Origin: Scrofimicrobium canadense | GTDB taxonomy: Bacteria > Actinomycetota > Actinomycetes > Actinomycetales > Actinomycetaceae | DNA length: 64,000 nt | Reading direction: 5' to 3' | Assembly: GCF_009696615.1 (NCBI RefSeq) | Contig: NZ_VULO01000013.1 | Coordinates: forward strand, 19,645 to 83,644 | Shown: piece by piece, positions 46,677 to 56,746 of the stretch | How positions within the stretch are numbered: the first letter of the stretch is position 1 | How the letters are laid out: every line of letters starts with the position of its first letter | Program-made: the position numbers and the translations under genes | The notes under the pieces: generated by a model | What the model was told of the DNA's origin: nothing | Databases searched by the model: none | Seen by the model: the letters and a program-made list of their open reading frames with translations, nothing else

Positions 46677-49600
46677 TTATTCGCTGCGTAATGCCTCTAC
46701 AGGGTCACGCCGTGATGCAGCGGATGAGGGGATGAGTCCGGCTAGGAATGTAAGTCCCATACTCACCGCGATGAGAATGGCCCCCGCTGCAAAGGGAAGT
46801 TGTGCAACATTCGCAATACCGAATTTTGCATAGACAATTGTATTGGCGGGTATAGTCATCAATAGGGTGACCAGAATCCCTATTGCCCCCGCGACGAATC
46901 CTACGATCAGAGTCTCAGCGTTAAAGACACGTCGAATATCACGTTTTGAAGCACCGATCGATCGCAGGATTCCAATCTCTTTCTTTCGCTCAAGGACCGA
47001 AATATAGGTAATTACACCGATCATGATAGAAGAAACCACTAATGAAATAGCTACGAAAGCTACCAGAACATAGCTGGTGACGTTGACGATTGTGGTGACT
47101 GAAGACATGAGGGTTCCGACAATGTCGGTGTAAGTGATGACTTTGTCATCATCCCCCGATGACTCCATCTGTGCGTTGTAATCATCAAGGATTTCAATGA
47201 TTTTGCCTTTGCCTTCAAAATCTTTGGGGTAAATGTCGATATTTGAGGGCTTGGCTAGATCTGCATAGTTGAGTTTGGCTAGGTTTGTGTCGAGAGAAGC
47301 TGGCTCAGTTACCATCATCGAGGCCATGAGCTCCGCCAACTGCTTCTCATCCATATTGAATGAGAATGCAGCTTGGAAGGCTTCTTCGTCAATCCCCATT
47401 GCCGACGACATATTTGCTGCAAGTTGCCCCATGGTCTGCTCCATAGCACCACCAATTTGGGACTCTAAAGCGGGAACCATTTGGCTAGAAATCTGCGATG
47501 AGATTGCTTCCATAGCTTGGCTCATATACTGACTCATTGCCGCCTGCATCTGGCTAGCCATGGCGGCTGATCGAGTCTGTAACTGTTGTGATATCTGTTG
47601 GGAAATGCTGGCGACCAACTGGTCAACAAGAATACCGCCAGCACTCTCGAGGTCTGCAATGATAGGTGCAGCAGCATCTTCAGCGCCTTTTAGCAGCTCT
47701 TGTCCTTCCGGCGTTTCTAGATAAAGCGGGAAATTGGTTGCCGGATCCAATAAGCAGGCTGGCCCACCGGTTACCGGAGACGCGCAATAGGCTCTATATC
47801 CTTTAAGTAATGCTTGTGATGCGTCGCTTATTGCTGCTTGATCAGTCTCACTGATATCGATTCCCTGTGCGGCGGCCTCGAAATCTAAGCTGGCAAGAAT
47901 CTTGTCAGTGTCAATGGCTCCAGCCATGTCACCCAGGTCCATCGAAGAGAAGAGGTCTTCCATCTTAAGCTCGGGAAGTGAGGTTGGGTCTAACGTTAGG
48001 TTCGGCATGGAAAACTCCAAAGCCGAAGTATCGATACTCAAAGCTGACTCATCAAAGGTGAAAGCATTGGCAATTGCATCTTCATCTATCGTCATGAGTG
48101 ACGACATATCAAAGTTTTCACGGGCCGGATTAGCTTCCTCATCGGCAAAAGAGCGTCCTGTGAACACATTGATGCGCGGATGCGCCAATTGCTGCTTGAC
48201 AATGGGGGTCTGTGCAGACTGCTTGATGAGATGATGGGTGAGTGCAGAAGTGTAATAGATACCAGGGGATAGCGCAGTTGCAGTGACGCCTTCTTTCGCC
48301 TTAACGATCCCAGAAACCCGAAGGGTCTCGCCCTTTTCAACAAGGTTGTTGACGTATTTTTCATCGGCACTTTTGTCTGTCCACACCTTGTAAGTGGGGT
48401 CGTATTCAAAGTAGTCAGCTGAATTTACCAGGGTAAAGGAAACGCCCATGACATCTTCGTACGATAGTGGTGCTCCCACCTCGGGAACCTCCACAGGATC
48501 CTTATTGACTATCTGCTTGACCATCGCATCCAGCTCTGCGCCATCGCGCAAACCCATTGCATACATCATAAAGTCGCTCATACCGCCGCTGGAAGTCAAA
48601 ACAACAAGCACTTCATCAGGTTCACTAGGCCAGTCACCGGCAACAACATCATATTGAGCAGAAACAACGCTGGTGTCATCGACTAGAGGGTAGAAGACAC
48701 TGGTGCTCATCGCCTCGGACATGAAAGAAGCCGAACCCGCGCTTCCAATACCTAGCGAAGCAAATGATGAATCGGGATTAACCTTTCGTATTGCATTGGA
48801 CGGACTCTTCACATAGATCTGAGGAGTCACATTGTATGAGTATTGGATGGCATTGGTGTATTGATCAATTCCGTCGCCATCAGCATCCAGGAACTGTTTG
48901 AGAGCTGCAAGATCATTAGAACCGATCGAATCAAACATTTTCGCAGCCATTTGAATCTCGGTGACCTCGCCTTCACTGGCGTCGCTGTCGCTATCTCCCA
49001 TATCGGTGGCTGTGGCCATGAGAGATGTGAGATCAAGACCCTGATTGCGAATGCTCAAAGGGTAGACGGAGAGGGTGTCTTCTTCGATCGACTTAATGTA
49101 GTTATTCACCCCGTTGGCGAGTGCCAAAATCGCTGCAATCCCAATGATTCCGATGCTGCCAGCAAAGGCCGTCATTAGAGTACGGCCCTTTTTTGTCATG
49201 AGGTTGTTGAAAGAAAGGGCAATCGCAGTCAAGAAAGACATTGAAGTCTTCCGCGAAGACTGGTCGGATGTGTTTAACGTTTCCGTATCGAGTATTACCG
49301 GATTGGAATCAGACGAAATATGACCGTCTTTGAGGCTAACGATGCGGGTGGCATATTCTTCAGCTAACTCAGGATTATGCGTCACCATGACGACGAGTCG
49401 GTCTTGCGCGATCTGCGTGAGTAGATCCATGATCTGTTCACTAGTTTGTGAATCTAGTGCGCCTGTTGGCTCATCGGCTAAGACAATTTCGGGATCATTG
49501 ATCAGAGCGCGTGCGATCGCCACACGTTGCATCTGGCCGCCAGAGAGCTGGCTTGGTTTCTTGTTGACATGATCAGCCAAGCCGACTTCTTCCAATGCCT

Positions 49601-49970
49601 GCATAGCCCTAGCGCGGCGCTCGCTGCGAGATACTCCAGAAAGCGTTAGTGCTAGCTCAACATTAGCTAAAACCGTTTGGTGGGGGATGAGGTTGTAGCT
49701 TTGGAAGACAAAACCAATACGATTATTGCGGTAAGTGTCCCAGTCACGATCTCTATAGGCAGATGTCTCAACCCCATCGATTATAAGATTTCCAGAATCA
49801 TAGTGGTCTAGTCCCCCGACAATGTTGAGTAGGGTCGTTTTTCCCGATCCTGATGGGCCAAGGATGGCTACGAACTCATTGTCGCGAAAGGTGATCGAAA
49901 CATTATCAAGTGCAACTTGCGTAAAGTCGCCGGTTGAATAGGACTTTCGCACATTGCGCACTTCCAGCAT
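46677..49970 (-). CDS. Large ABC exporter: ATPase fused to FtsX/MacB-type permease
   Basis: 1097 residues. Residues 1-230 are a LolD/MacB-type ATPase (Walker [11 protein letters not shown], signature LSGGQMQR, Walker [13 protein letters not shown]). A first membrane helix near residue 280-300 is followed by a very long extracytoplasmic region (about 310-900) with Asp/Ser-rich parts and a Gln/Met/Ser-rich coiled-coil stretch ([21 protein letters not shown]). FtsX-like helices follow from about 940 ([40 protein letters not shown]). GGGGG upstream supports the ATG at 49970. Probably a membrane-mechanotransmission exporter or bacitracin/antimicrobial-type system; substrate unknown. A TetR-like gene precedes it. 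Confidence 0.9.
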   Translation of the reverse strand: MLEVRNVRKSYSTGDFTQVALDNVSITFRDNEFVAILGPSGSGKTTLLNIVGGLDHYDSGNLIIDGVETSAYRDRDWDTYRNNRIGFVFQSYNLIPHQTVLANVELALTLSGVSRSERRARAMQALEEVGLADHVNKKPSQLSGGQMQRVAIARALINDPEIVLADEPTGALDSQTSEQIMDLLTQIAQDRLVVMVTHNPELAEEYATRIVSLKDGHISSDSNPVILDTETLNTSDQSSRKTSMSFLTAIALSFNNLMTKKGRTLMTAFAGSIGIIGIAAILALANGVNNYIKSIEEDTLSVYPLSIRNQGLDLTSLMATATDMGDSDSDASEGEVTEIQMAAKMFDSIGSNDLAALKQFLDADGDGIDQYTNAIQYSYNVTPQIYVKSPSNAIRKVNPDSSFASLGIGSAGSASFMSEAMSTSVFYPLVDDTSVVSAQYDVVAGDWPSEPDEVLVVLTSSGGMSDFMMYAMGLRDGAELDAMVKQIVNKDPVEVPEVGAPLSYEDVMGVSFTLVNSADYFEYDPTYKVWTDKSADEKYVNNLVEKGETLRVSGIVKAKEGVTATALSPGIYYTSALTHHLIKQSAQTPIVKQQLAHPRINVFTGRSFADEEANPARENFDMSSLMTIDEDAIANAFTFDESALSIDTSALEFSMPNLTLDPTSLPELKMEDLFSSMDLGDMAGAIDTDKILASLDFEAAAQGIDISETDQAAISDASQALLKGYRAYCASPVTGGPACLLDPATNFPLYLETPEGQELLKGAEDAAAPIIADLESAGGILVDQLVASISQQISQQLQTRSAAMASQMQAAMSQYMSQAMEAISSQISSQMVPALESQIGGAMEQTMGQLAANMSSAMGIDEEAFQAAFSFNMDEKQLAELMASMMVTEPASLDTNLAKLNYADLAKPSNIDIYPKDFEGKGKIIEILDDYNAQMESSGDDDKVITYTDIVGTLMSSVTTIVNVTSYVLVAFVAISLVVSSIMIGVITYISVLERKKEIGILRSIGASKRDIRRVFNAETLIVGFVAGAIGILVTLLMTIPANTIVYAKFGIANVAQLPFAAGAILIAVSMGLTFLAGLIPSSAASRRDPVEALRSE

Positions 49971-50132
49971 AAAACCCCCATTGATGCGTTGATGCGCCTG
50001 AATCGGAGTAGGAAGAACGCGGTGTGGGATCAAACGCGAACCTCAGGCTGCAGATATTGGCTAGGTAAAAACTTTAGCACGCCTTATTAACTAAGTTTTC
50101 TGGGAGTCATCTTCCGAATTCTATTCGGAGGT

Positions 50133-51413
50133 TTAAGCTCCTTCTGCCAAGAGGCCGTCGTCGAGGTCTGGCTCAAGTGGAAGCGATAGATTTACCGCTT
50201 CTAGCTCCTCTTTACTCAGCGGCGGCACCATCACTTGGTTGACATATTCAGCTAAGGCCCCGGAGATAGAAGTATCCTGTTTCAGTGCCCAGCGAATTTG
50301 TGCGCCATCCCATACAGCCGACCATAACCGTCCCTGAATAATAGGGTCGAGATCAGACCGTAGTTCTCCAACTTCGGATAGTCCTTCAAAGATGAGGTCG
50401 TTGATCGCGAAAAGTGAGTTCTTGCGTTCCGTGAAGAACTCGTGAAATGGTGTATTGGTCTGGAAAGAGCGCGTCATGAGGGAAGTAAACAGGCGGATGA
50501 GACCAGGAATCTCCATGGACTGCTGGGTGTGGATAAGGCCGTCAACGACCGCTGCTCGCGGAGTGGGGGGTACCCCCAGTGCTGTGAGTACCATGTCACG
50601 GCGTTGAAGTACTGCTTTGAGAAGGTCATTTTTTGAGGGGAAATACCTCAGTAGAGCTGGGTGGGTGATTCCTAGCGTCCCGGCAATGCTGCGTAGGCTT
50701 CCACCTACGTATCCTGCATCCCCAAATACTTGCATGGCTGCATTGAGTATTTTTCGCTGGCGAGGATCTTCTGGCACTCGTCCCGCTTCGAAACGTTCGA
50801 GTCCTTGGAATGCTCTGGGGGCATCTTCGTCCCATGTTGGAGGAGCCTTTTCGCACACGCCAGAGAGAGCAGGAAAGTCATTGACATCAGCCAAAGCTAA
50901 GTATGCGTCTTTGAGCATGAGCGGCACATCAATGCGAGCGTTGTAAAGCCAGTCTACGGAAAGTCCTTCCCACGCATCGGCCATGAGCTGAGGGAAACGG
51001 ATTTCTGGAAGAGCTTTTTGAATACCTTCTTTTAGATCGTTCAGTGTCTGTTCGGCCTGTTTGCGAGTTGGGTGACCGATGGTGGATGCTTCGGCGGTGA
51101 TGACTGCTCGCATCGCAATGTCTGTCCTGATACGAGCCTGGGCACGCCAAATCTTATAGAGTCGAGTAACCGAATCTGAGCCCTCACCGATGGCAAAAGT
51201 ATCTATGACCCGTTTGCATGATTGTTCGAAAGCGGCGAGAAGGAGGTCAGCTTTTGTGGCGAAATAGTGGGCAATTCCAGCTTGTGAATATCCCGTGTAC
51301 TCGGTGATTGTGCGCATGCTGGCACCGTCATAACCGAAAGTGATGAATGCAAGCGTGGCGCCGTCAAGGATGCGTTGTCGTGGTGATGTCGCATCCGTTT
51401 CCTGCACCGCCAT
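50133..51413 (-). CDS. Tandem double TetR-like transcription regulator
   Basis: 426 residues with two complete TetR units. HTH 1 (about residues 12-60): RQRILDGATLAFITFGYDGASMRTITEYTGYSQAGIAHYFATKADLLL. HTH 2 (about 224-275): RQRKILNAAMQVFGDAGYVGGSLRSIAGTLGITHPALLRYFPSKNDLLK. Each is followed by a helical ligand-binding domain. A single protein could therefore look like a covalent pseudo-dimer. GAGGAG precedes the ATG at 51413. It lies 160 bases upstream of the giant ABC exporter on the same strand and probably regulates it. Confidence 0.88.
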   Translation of the reverse strand: MAVQETDATSPRQRILDGATLAFITFGYDGASMRTITEYTGYSQAGIAHYFATKADLLLAAFEQSCKRVIDTFAIGEGSDSVTRLYKIWRAQARIRTDIAMRAVITAEASTIGHPTRKQAEQTLNDLKEGIQKALPEIRFPQLMADAWEGLSVDWLYNARIDVPLMLKDAYLALADVNDFPALSGVCEKAPPTWDEDAPRAFQGLERFEAGRVPEDPRQRKILNAAMQVFGDAGYVGGSLRSIAGTLGITHPALLRYFPSKNDLLKAVLQRRDMVLTALGVPPTPRAAVVDGLIHTQQSMEIPGLIRLFTSLMTRSFQTNTPFHEFFTERKNSLFAINDLIFEGLSEVGELRSDLDPIIQGRLWSAVWDGAQIRWALKQDTSISGALAEYVNQVMVPPLSKEELEAVNLSLPLEPDLDDGLLAEGA

Positions 51414-51764
51414 AGTGACTGTCTCCTCTTCGTCGTGTCCACCGCCCCGCAACAGTTACTACCTCCGCGCAAGAAGTAGTCAATAGCATTCTATCCATCG
51501 AACTGGACAAAAGAGTTGTGAATATTAGTGAACTTTGACTATTTGTGCCGGTGATGAGTTTGTTAACGGTGTTATCTGAGGTGTTCAGTGGCTCTGGTGG
51601 AAGCTAGAGCACTCAATAGGCCATCGATAATGATTGTGTATAGCTTTCAGATCGCTTTCAAATTGGTACATTCTACTTTCAAATATGTGTATTGCGAGCC
51701 ATGGTACAGAAAGAAACAATCAATCCATCGATTGCAGGATGAACGCCCGTAGAAAGACAAATAC

Positions 51765-52022
51765 ATGGGAACAGCATCTTTTTTAGGCGAGGTACTCGAG
51801 TCAATATCACCTGCCATTCGTCGTCTCAACGACATTGGTGCGGTTTGGGTCGGAGCTGGCAACATTTCTCCGGTTTTTGACTGGAATGTTGATCTCAGCG
51901 ACTATTTTCCGCAGCAAGAAGAAATAGAACTCCCATTCTTGTTGCTAGCTTTGACGTCACAGGTTCAAGATTGCGCTTACGTGATCTGGCTTGAAATCTC
52001 CAAAATAATTCGGGTGTGGTAA
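51765..52022 (+). CDS. Hypothetical protein, doubtful
   Basis: 85 residues, ATG start without a clear ribosome site. Reads MGTASFLGEVLESISPAIRRLNDIGAVWVGAG and later ELPFLLLALTSQVQDCAYVIWLEISKI. Composition is protein-like, but I cannot assign it and it lies in a poorly coding region. It could be a fragment. Confidence 0.35.
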   Translation: MGTASFLGEVLESISPAIRRLNDIGAVWVGAGNISPVFDWNVDLSDYFPQQEEIELPFLLLALTSQVQDCAYVIWLEISKIIRVW

Positions 52023-52136
52023 GTAGTCCATGAGGGAGGGGAAACAGGAACACTCCATTTTCGGCGAACAGGTAATTTAGACGACCACATCAGAATTTAA
52101 CTTGCTTTGGTAGTCCACGAAGACCAGATTTAGGCT

Positions 52137-52531
52137 ATGGGAATTCCCTTACGTTCTGTGATTCACACTCAGCTGTCCCGCCTGGTGATGGAGTCACATA
52201 TCCCTAAGTATGCGTCGACACAAGCAATCAATAAAGCAGTACTTCGCTACGATCCCGAAACTATAGTGCAAGTGCGTGAGGGAGTAGGCTTTTTACCATT
52301 CATGATTCAGAGTTCGGATGAGCTGATGCGTGCCAATGTTGAAGGTTTGCGTGAGTGCCGAATCGTTTGGGGGCAAAATGTGGGGTGATGGCTCGGTCGG
52401 ATGCGCCTCCACCGCACGCATGCGGCCGCGTCAAACATGCGGATACCGTTGCAATGTATGAGTCTATGAATCTTCAGGTTGGTGGGAATGGACAAGGTTT
52501 CACTACTATTGAAACCAGGTCTATTGAGTAG
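52137..52531 (+). pseudogene. Possible frameshifted hypothetical gene
   Basis: ATG 52137 opens a frame (PLRSVIHTQLSRLVMESHIPKYASTQAINKAVL ... IVQVREGVGFLPFMIQSSDELMRANVEGLRECRIVWGQNVG) ending at 52388. Immediately afterwards a second frame reads MARSDAPPPHACGRVKHADTVAMYESMNLQVGGNGQGFTTIETRSIE and stops at about 52531. The two halves look like one protein split by an indel near 52383. The family is unknown. Confidence 0.35.
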
Positions 52532-52659
52532 GTGCTGCAGTTTCTCTTCTATGCCTATCACAGTGTTCTAAATCCTGTGGCAGTGAGAAATATGTCGCCG
52601 GGACACTGTTTTATTCGAGGGGATGCGTAGGGGGCTGAGGTGATGAGTAGAATAAAACA

Positions 52660-52950
52660 ATGGCAGAACCACAGAGGATTCTGAGCGTTGCAAGAGAAGC
52701 AATCCGCAAACAGCCGCGACTCAACCAGGCCTATCGGGCATCCGTTGGGATGATTGGCGGAGGAACCGTAGCGCTGGGCGTGGTACTAATGCCTTTGCCT
52801 GGTCCTGGTTCGCTTATCGCACTAGGTGGTCTTGGAATCCTCAGCAGTGAGTTTGAAAGTGCAGCCAAGGCGCGCCGTTTTGCCATAAAAACAGGTAAAG
52901 CTGCGATACGGCAGGGAAAGAGATTCTGGGAATCTCGTTCTACGCGGTAG
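52660..52950 (+). CDS. PGPGW-type small membrane protein
   Basis: 96 residues: an N-terminal basic helix, then GGGTVALGVVLMPLPGPGSLIALGGLGILSSEFESAAKARR, where PLPGPG and the following glycine-rich helix are the hallmark of the putative transmembrane PGPGW family. Function unknown. The convergent SipW-like gene overlaps its end by 11 bases. Confidence 0.82.
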   Translation: MAEPQRILSVAREAIRKQPRLNQAYRASVGMIGGGTVALGVVLMPLPGPGSLIALGGLGILSSEFESAAKARRFAIKTGKAAIRQGKRFWESRSTR

Positions 52951-53494
52951 CCTTCTTGTGATGACCTGCGGGTGGCATTTTTCTGGTAGTGGCTTTCGAC
53001 GGTTGTGATTCACTGGGAAATAAGCCCAATAAGAGCAGTGCAAAAATACCCACCATTGCTGGTACTAGCACTTGAGGGCGCAGAAGATATGCGGCGACGT
53101 ATCCACCGCCAGATACGGTCAAAGCAGGGGTCCAGGCGATGTCGCCCCGTTCGTACACGTAGGGGAAGGGGTCTTCGACTGCGTTGGCATCTCCCTTCAT
53201 CTGAACGATGACGGAATCATCACTGACGTCGACGGATGTCACTCGGTGCGTGACATATTCTTGCTTTTGCAAGCCCACCAGTGAAGCAATATCCCCGGCT
53301 TTCAGATCTTCCACATGCTTTGGAAGTGCAAAGATGAGGTCGCCAGTATTAATCTGTGGTGACATCGAACCCGACACGACAATGAGTGGCTGGACCAGTC
53401 GAAAATAATGAGCTACCCACAAAGTTCCAGCACAAAGGCCAACTACTCCAAGAAATAGTAGCGCTGCATTTGCGAGTGAACGGACAAGCCGCAT
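52940..53494 (-). CDS. SipW-like (ER/archaeal-type) signal peptidase I
   Basis: 184 residues: N-terminal membrane helix, catalytic Ser43 in VVSGSMSP, His83 in YVTHRVTSV instead of the Lys used by LepB, and a C-terminal membrane helix. SipW-type peptidases process TasA/CalY fibre proteins. I chose the ATG at 53494; a frame beginning at 53551 adds 19 residues. It directly follows, on the same strand, the gene for a likely substrate. Confidence 0.88.
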   Translation of the reverse strand: MRLVRSLANAALLFLGVVGLCAGTLWVAHYFRLVQPLIVVSGSMSPQINTGDLIFALPKHVEDLKAGDIASLVGLQKQEYVTHRVTSVDVSDDSVIVQMKGDANAVEDPFPYVYERGDIAWTPALTVSGGGYVAAYLLRPQVLVPAMVGIFALLLLGLFPSESQPSKATTRKMPPAGHHKKATA

Positions 53495-53558
53495 GACAAT
53501 TTCTCGATTCTCACATGTTGATAGGGACGCAGGAAAATGTTCTGCATCCATAGTGCTA

Positions 53559-54104
53559 CTACGGAGCGACGGTTGAACCGACTATCTTGACGATGATATT
53601 TCCCTTTTCCCCTTGTGCGGCGGAAGTAAGTGAATCATCAGCAGCTACAGTTATTTTGATGGTAGCTGTCTCATTGGGACTGAGAACTTGAGTGCCTGCA
53701 GAGCTGAGAGATGCATTGACAGTGAGTTCTTCCCCGCCGACCGTAAATAAGTCACCCTTCCCCTGAGCGGAAACATCCAATAAAGCGTCGTTGGCCGAGA
53801 AGTTTTTCACCATCAGATCGGTTGTGTATGTTCCTCCGGGGACGATGTTACTAAAAACATTAGGATCTACTGCAAATTCGATTGCTGAGTCTGCAGTTTG
53901 GCCTTCATGCCAAGTGACTCCATCAACAGATCCTTTAAGGTCAAAATCTTGTGTATCTGCTTGAGCAGAAAACCACACGTTGTCGGTCCAGGCGGCTGTG
54001 GTTACTGCAGCACCGATCCCGGTTACGGCAAGCCCTGCTAATGCAAAACGCCACCAGAGTACACGCTTCTTATTCTTATCCTTTTTGTCGACATGCTTTG
54101 CCAT
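53559..54104 (-). CDS. SipW-dependent secreted protein, TasA/CalY-like
   Basis: 181 residues: a Lys-rich start, then a helix LAGLAVTGIGAAVTTAAWTDNVWFSAQADT, the late Ala/Trp-rich pattern of SipW-cognate signal peptides in place of a usual AXA site. The mature part is beta-rich (VNASLSSAGTQVLSPNETATIKITVAADD) like TasA/CalY fibre proteins and their Actinobacterial relatives. Encoded just upstream of the SipW-like peptidase on the same strand. Possible role: a surface fibre or matrix protein; this is inference. Confidence 0.8.
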   Translation of the reverse strand: MAKHVDKKDKNKKRVLWWRFALAGLAVTGIGAAVTTAAWTDNVWFSAQADTQDFDLKGSVDGVTWHEGQTADSAIEFAVDPNVFSNIVPGGTYTTDLMVKNFSANDALLDVSAQGKGDLFTVGGEELTVNASLSSAGTQVLSPNETATIKITVAADDSLTSAAQGEKGNIIVKIVGSTVAP

Positions 54105-54456
54105 AGCGCAACCCAACTTTCCCCGAAAATTCCCCAGAACACGGCTCCTCTTAGAACCACGTCCCTACGCAGATAATCATGGCGAATGTTATTCGCTCAC
54201 GCAGAGTATTCGACTTGCTCGTGCTCAAGATCATGAAAGTATTTCAAGTTTTGAGAGTTTATAACAAAAAGACGCAGAGCTGGGACCGGCTATAAGTAAC
54301 TGCCCTTCCCGAGGGGATTTGATTCTTGAAATGGGAGAGAGCGCTCAACAGTTGAAATTAAAAATGTATTAGATAACGATTTTGGTCTTGTTTTTTTAAC
54401 ATTACTGGTGTGTTTAGCCGTCAGAAATAACGACGTTGTGGCGGTCGAACTCATTC
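54105..54456. other. Intergenic 350 bases, no gene seen
   Basis: AT-rich DNA between the TasA-like gene (start at 54104) and rmuC. It should hold the promoter of the sipW-type pair, but no convincing -10/-35 pair or hairpin can be fixed by eye. Confidence 0.5.
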
Positions 54457-56043
54457 TCAGTCTGCATTAATCGATTCGATTCCAGCAGCTTGGGCCAAAC
54501 TAGTGACGATAGTTTCTTCGGAATGCTCAGTGAGTTCGGCAGTGGCGAGCTTCCTGCGGATTTGTCGGGTCCGAACTCCTGCGTTCTTCACTGTATTTTG
54601 GGCTGTCGCTAGTTGGCGTTCGAGCTTTTCCCAAACATGGCTATATTTCTCGAATTCGTCTTTTGCAGCTTCCAGTACCTTCCACACTTCTGAGGAACGC
54701 TTCTCAATGGCAAGGGTTCTAAAGCCCATTTGGAGACTGTTGAGCAATGCCATGAGTGTCGTTGGGCCAGTAATCATGACGCGGTGTTTTTGTTGAATTT
54801 CGCTTGCAAGGCCGGGAATCCGCATAGCTTCGGCAAATAGACCTTCTGTAGGTAGGTACATAAGAGCAAAATCTGTCGAATACGGATGACAGATGTATTT
54901 TGAACTGATGATCTTGGCTTGAAGTAAGAGTGCTGCTTTTAGCTCAGTGGTTGATGTTGCCACATCGTCCAACTGGGCATTTTCCTGGGCCTGAAGGAGT
55001 CTTTCGTAGCTTTCCTGAGGAAACTTTGAGTCTATTGGGAGATAGAGCGGACGTTCATCATCTTTTCCTGGCATGACGATAGCGAACTCCACCCGTTCAC
55101 GAGAATGCGGATCTATCGCAACATTTTCAGCGTATTGTCCTGGGCTGAGAAAGTCTTCAAGCTGGCGGCTTAGCTGAACTTCTCCCCACGTGCCGCGACT
55201 CTTCACGTTAGACAGAACCCGTTTGAGCCCCCCTACATCGCTGGCAAGAGTCTTCATTTCTCCCAGTCCTTGTTGGACTTGCTCAAGGCGTTCGCTGACC
55301 AACTTGAATGACTCGCCGAGTCTTCTTTCCAAAGTACTTTGGAGTTTTTCGTCGACAGTAGCGCGCATTTTTTCGAGTTGAGCTTCGTTATTGACACGCA
55401 CTTTCTCCATCTCTCCATTTAAAGATTCTTTGACCTCATTGAGGCGGCGGCTGGTCTTTTCTGCCATCTCTTCAACTTGCTGGGAGTTGCGTGTGAGGGC
55501 TTCGCTCAAGCTGGTCTGTAGCTTTTCCCCGACTTCTGTGCGAATGCGTTCAAGTTCAACCGCATTGGCTGTGCGCAGCTTATCCAGGCTCTCAGCCAAT
55601 GTGGCTGCTAACTGCGTGTGTTTTTCGGCGGTAGATTCTGAAAGCGCTTGGAGGCTCTTATGCAGTTCGATGGATAGGTTACTGTGCTGCTGCATCAACG
55701 ATTTTCGTAATTCGGTACTGGATAGATCGAGGCGTTCCAATCGGTCTGAGAGAATTGCTAGGAGTTCTTGGCGAGTTTGCGCCTCGCTTGTTGCTCTTCG
55801 GCCGCGTTCTTGAGCTTCTGCTTGGGTGAGGGAATCCAGCCGCATTGCCACAGTTCGCTCTAAGGATTCAATCCGTTCTCTTTGCTGCGATGCGGCGGAC
55901 TCGATGCGCATATGTATGCCGGTGAGTCCGGTGGTATCTGCAGTGCTATAGGCACGATCAGAACTATTGCGACGCATAATGATGAGAGCCGCGATAGTGG
56001 CAGCCAAGTTGGTTGCTGCCAGGATAGTGATTAGAACTAACAT
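54457..56043 (-). CDS. rmuC: RmuC-family DNA recombination protein
   Basis: 528 residues: N-terminal membrane helix (about 1-23), a long coiled coil (about 45-260), then the RmuC domain with NVKSRGTWGEVQLSRQLEDFLSPGQYAENVAID, LPIDSKFPQESYERLL and YSTDFALMYLPTEGLFAEAMR. The RmuC nuclease fold limits DNA inversion at short repeats. Single gene on the minus strand. Confidence 0.93.
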   Translation of the reverse strand: MLVLITILAATNLAATIAALIIMRRNSSDRAYSTADTTGLTGIHMRIESAASQQRERIESLERTVAMRLDSLTQAEAQERGRRATSEAQTRQELLAILSDRLERLDLSSTELRKSLMQQHSNLSIELHKSLQALSESTAEKHTQLAATLAESLDKLRTANAVELERIRTEVGEKLQTSLSEALTRNSQQVEEMAEKTSRRLNEVKESLNGEMEKVRVNNEAQLEKMRATVDEKLQSTLERRLGESFKLVSERLEQVQQGLGEMKTLASDVGGLKRVLSNVKSRGTWGEVQLSRQLEDFLSPGQYAENVAIDPHSRERVEFAIVMPGKDDERPLYLPIDSKFPQESYERLLQAQENAQLDDVATSTTELKAALLLQAKIISSKYICHPYSTDFALMYLPTEGLFAEAMRIPGLASEIQQKHRVMITGPTTLMALLNSLQMGFRTLAIEKRSSEVWKVLEAAKDEFEKYSHVWEKLERQLATAQNTVKNAGVRTRQIRRKLATAELTEHSEETIVTSLAQAAGIESINAD

Positions 56044-56140
56044 TGCGCTCCGTCAGTGAATTGTCGTATATCTACTTGCTGCAAACATGGTAAGTGGTAG
56101 CTGCGACAAGTGAAGTGAGTGAGCTTGAGGCTATCCTGGG

Positions 56141-56746
56141 GTGGTGGTCAAACGCGGGCGGATGAGACTGTGGCGAATTGCCGTATTGATATGTGTGGGA
56201 ATACTGGTGGCGTCCTTAGGTTTAGCACAATGGGTAATCTGGAATCCCCGTATCGATAGGCCCGGTAGTGCGGACGCGATCCTTGTTTTGGCCTACTCCG
56301 ATGACCGTCAACAAAAGGGTCGCGAGGTTGCGGCTGAGGGAGTATCTGAAAACCTTGTGGTGTCACAATCGCGTTTGGTTCGCCGCATGCAAGATCCCAA
56401 CGAACCCAAGAAATTCCCTTCCGGTGCGTGGTTTGAGGAATGCGGAAAAGAATATCAGGACTATACGGCGCATTGCATAGAACCTCATCCAAACACTACA
56501 GCAGGTGAAGTCGCCGCATTCGTAGAACTGGCCAAGAAACATGACTGGGATTCAGTAGTGGTCGTCACCGAAAGGTCGCATCTCACGCGAGCGCTTCTCG
56601 ATATGGAACGCTGTTTTCCCGGCACCGTGTACGGTGTTGCCAGTGAGCCTCATACTTCCTGGCAACACACGGTATACCGCAGTTTCTACGAAATGGGAGC
56701 ATTCCTCAAAGACTGGATCGTGAGTCCCACCTGTGAGGTCTACTAG
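56141..56746 (+). CDS. YdcF/ElyC-like DUF218 protein
   Basis: 201 residues: basic start, one membrane helix (about 8-30), then a DUF218 domain (ADAILVLAYSDDRQQKGREVAAEG, NTTAGEVAAFVELAKKHDWDSVVVVTERSHLTRALLDMER). Family members act at the outer face of the membrane, some in envelope or vancomycin-related processes, but the function is unclear. GTG start at 56141; ATG at 56162 is an alternative. Overlaps the convergent kgd gene by four bases. Confidence 0.82.
   Translation: MVVKRGRMRLWRIAVLICVGILVASLGLAQWVIWNPRIDRPGSADAILVLAYSDDRQQKGREVAAEGVSENLVVSQSRLVRRMQDPNEPKKFPSGAWFEECGKEYQDYTAHCIEPHPNTTAGEVAAFVELAKKHDWDSVVVVTERSHLTRALLDMERCFPGTVYGVASEPHTSWQHTVYRSFYEMGAFLKDWIVSPTCEVY

Larger units (their letters stand above)
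51414..52659. other. 1.2 kb AT-rich stretch with only doubtful reading frames
   Basis: No family is recognisable. Short frames on the plus strand (51765-52022, 52137-52388) are listed separately. The frame after 52388 seems to continue out of phase (SDAPPPHACGRVKHADTVAMYESMN) to a stop near 52531, which would fit a decayed gene. No rRNA, tRNA or repeat stands out. Confidence 0.4.

Noticed and set aside
47269..48234. Plus-strand frames opposite the ABC exporter
   Set aside because: Low-complexity Ser/Ala antisense reading of the coiled coil, no ribosome sites or motifs.
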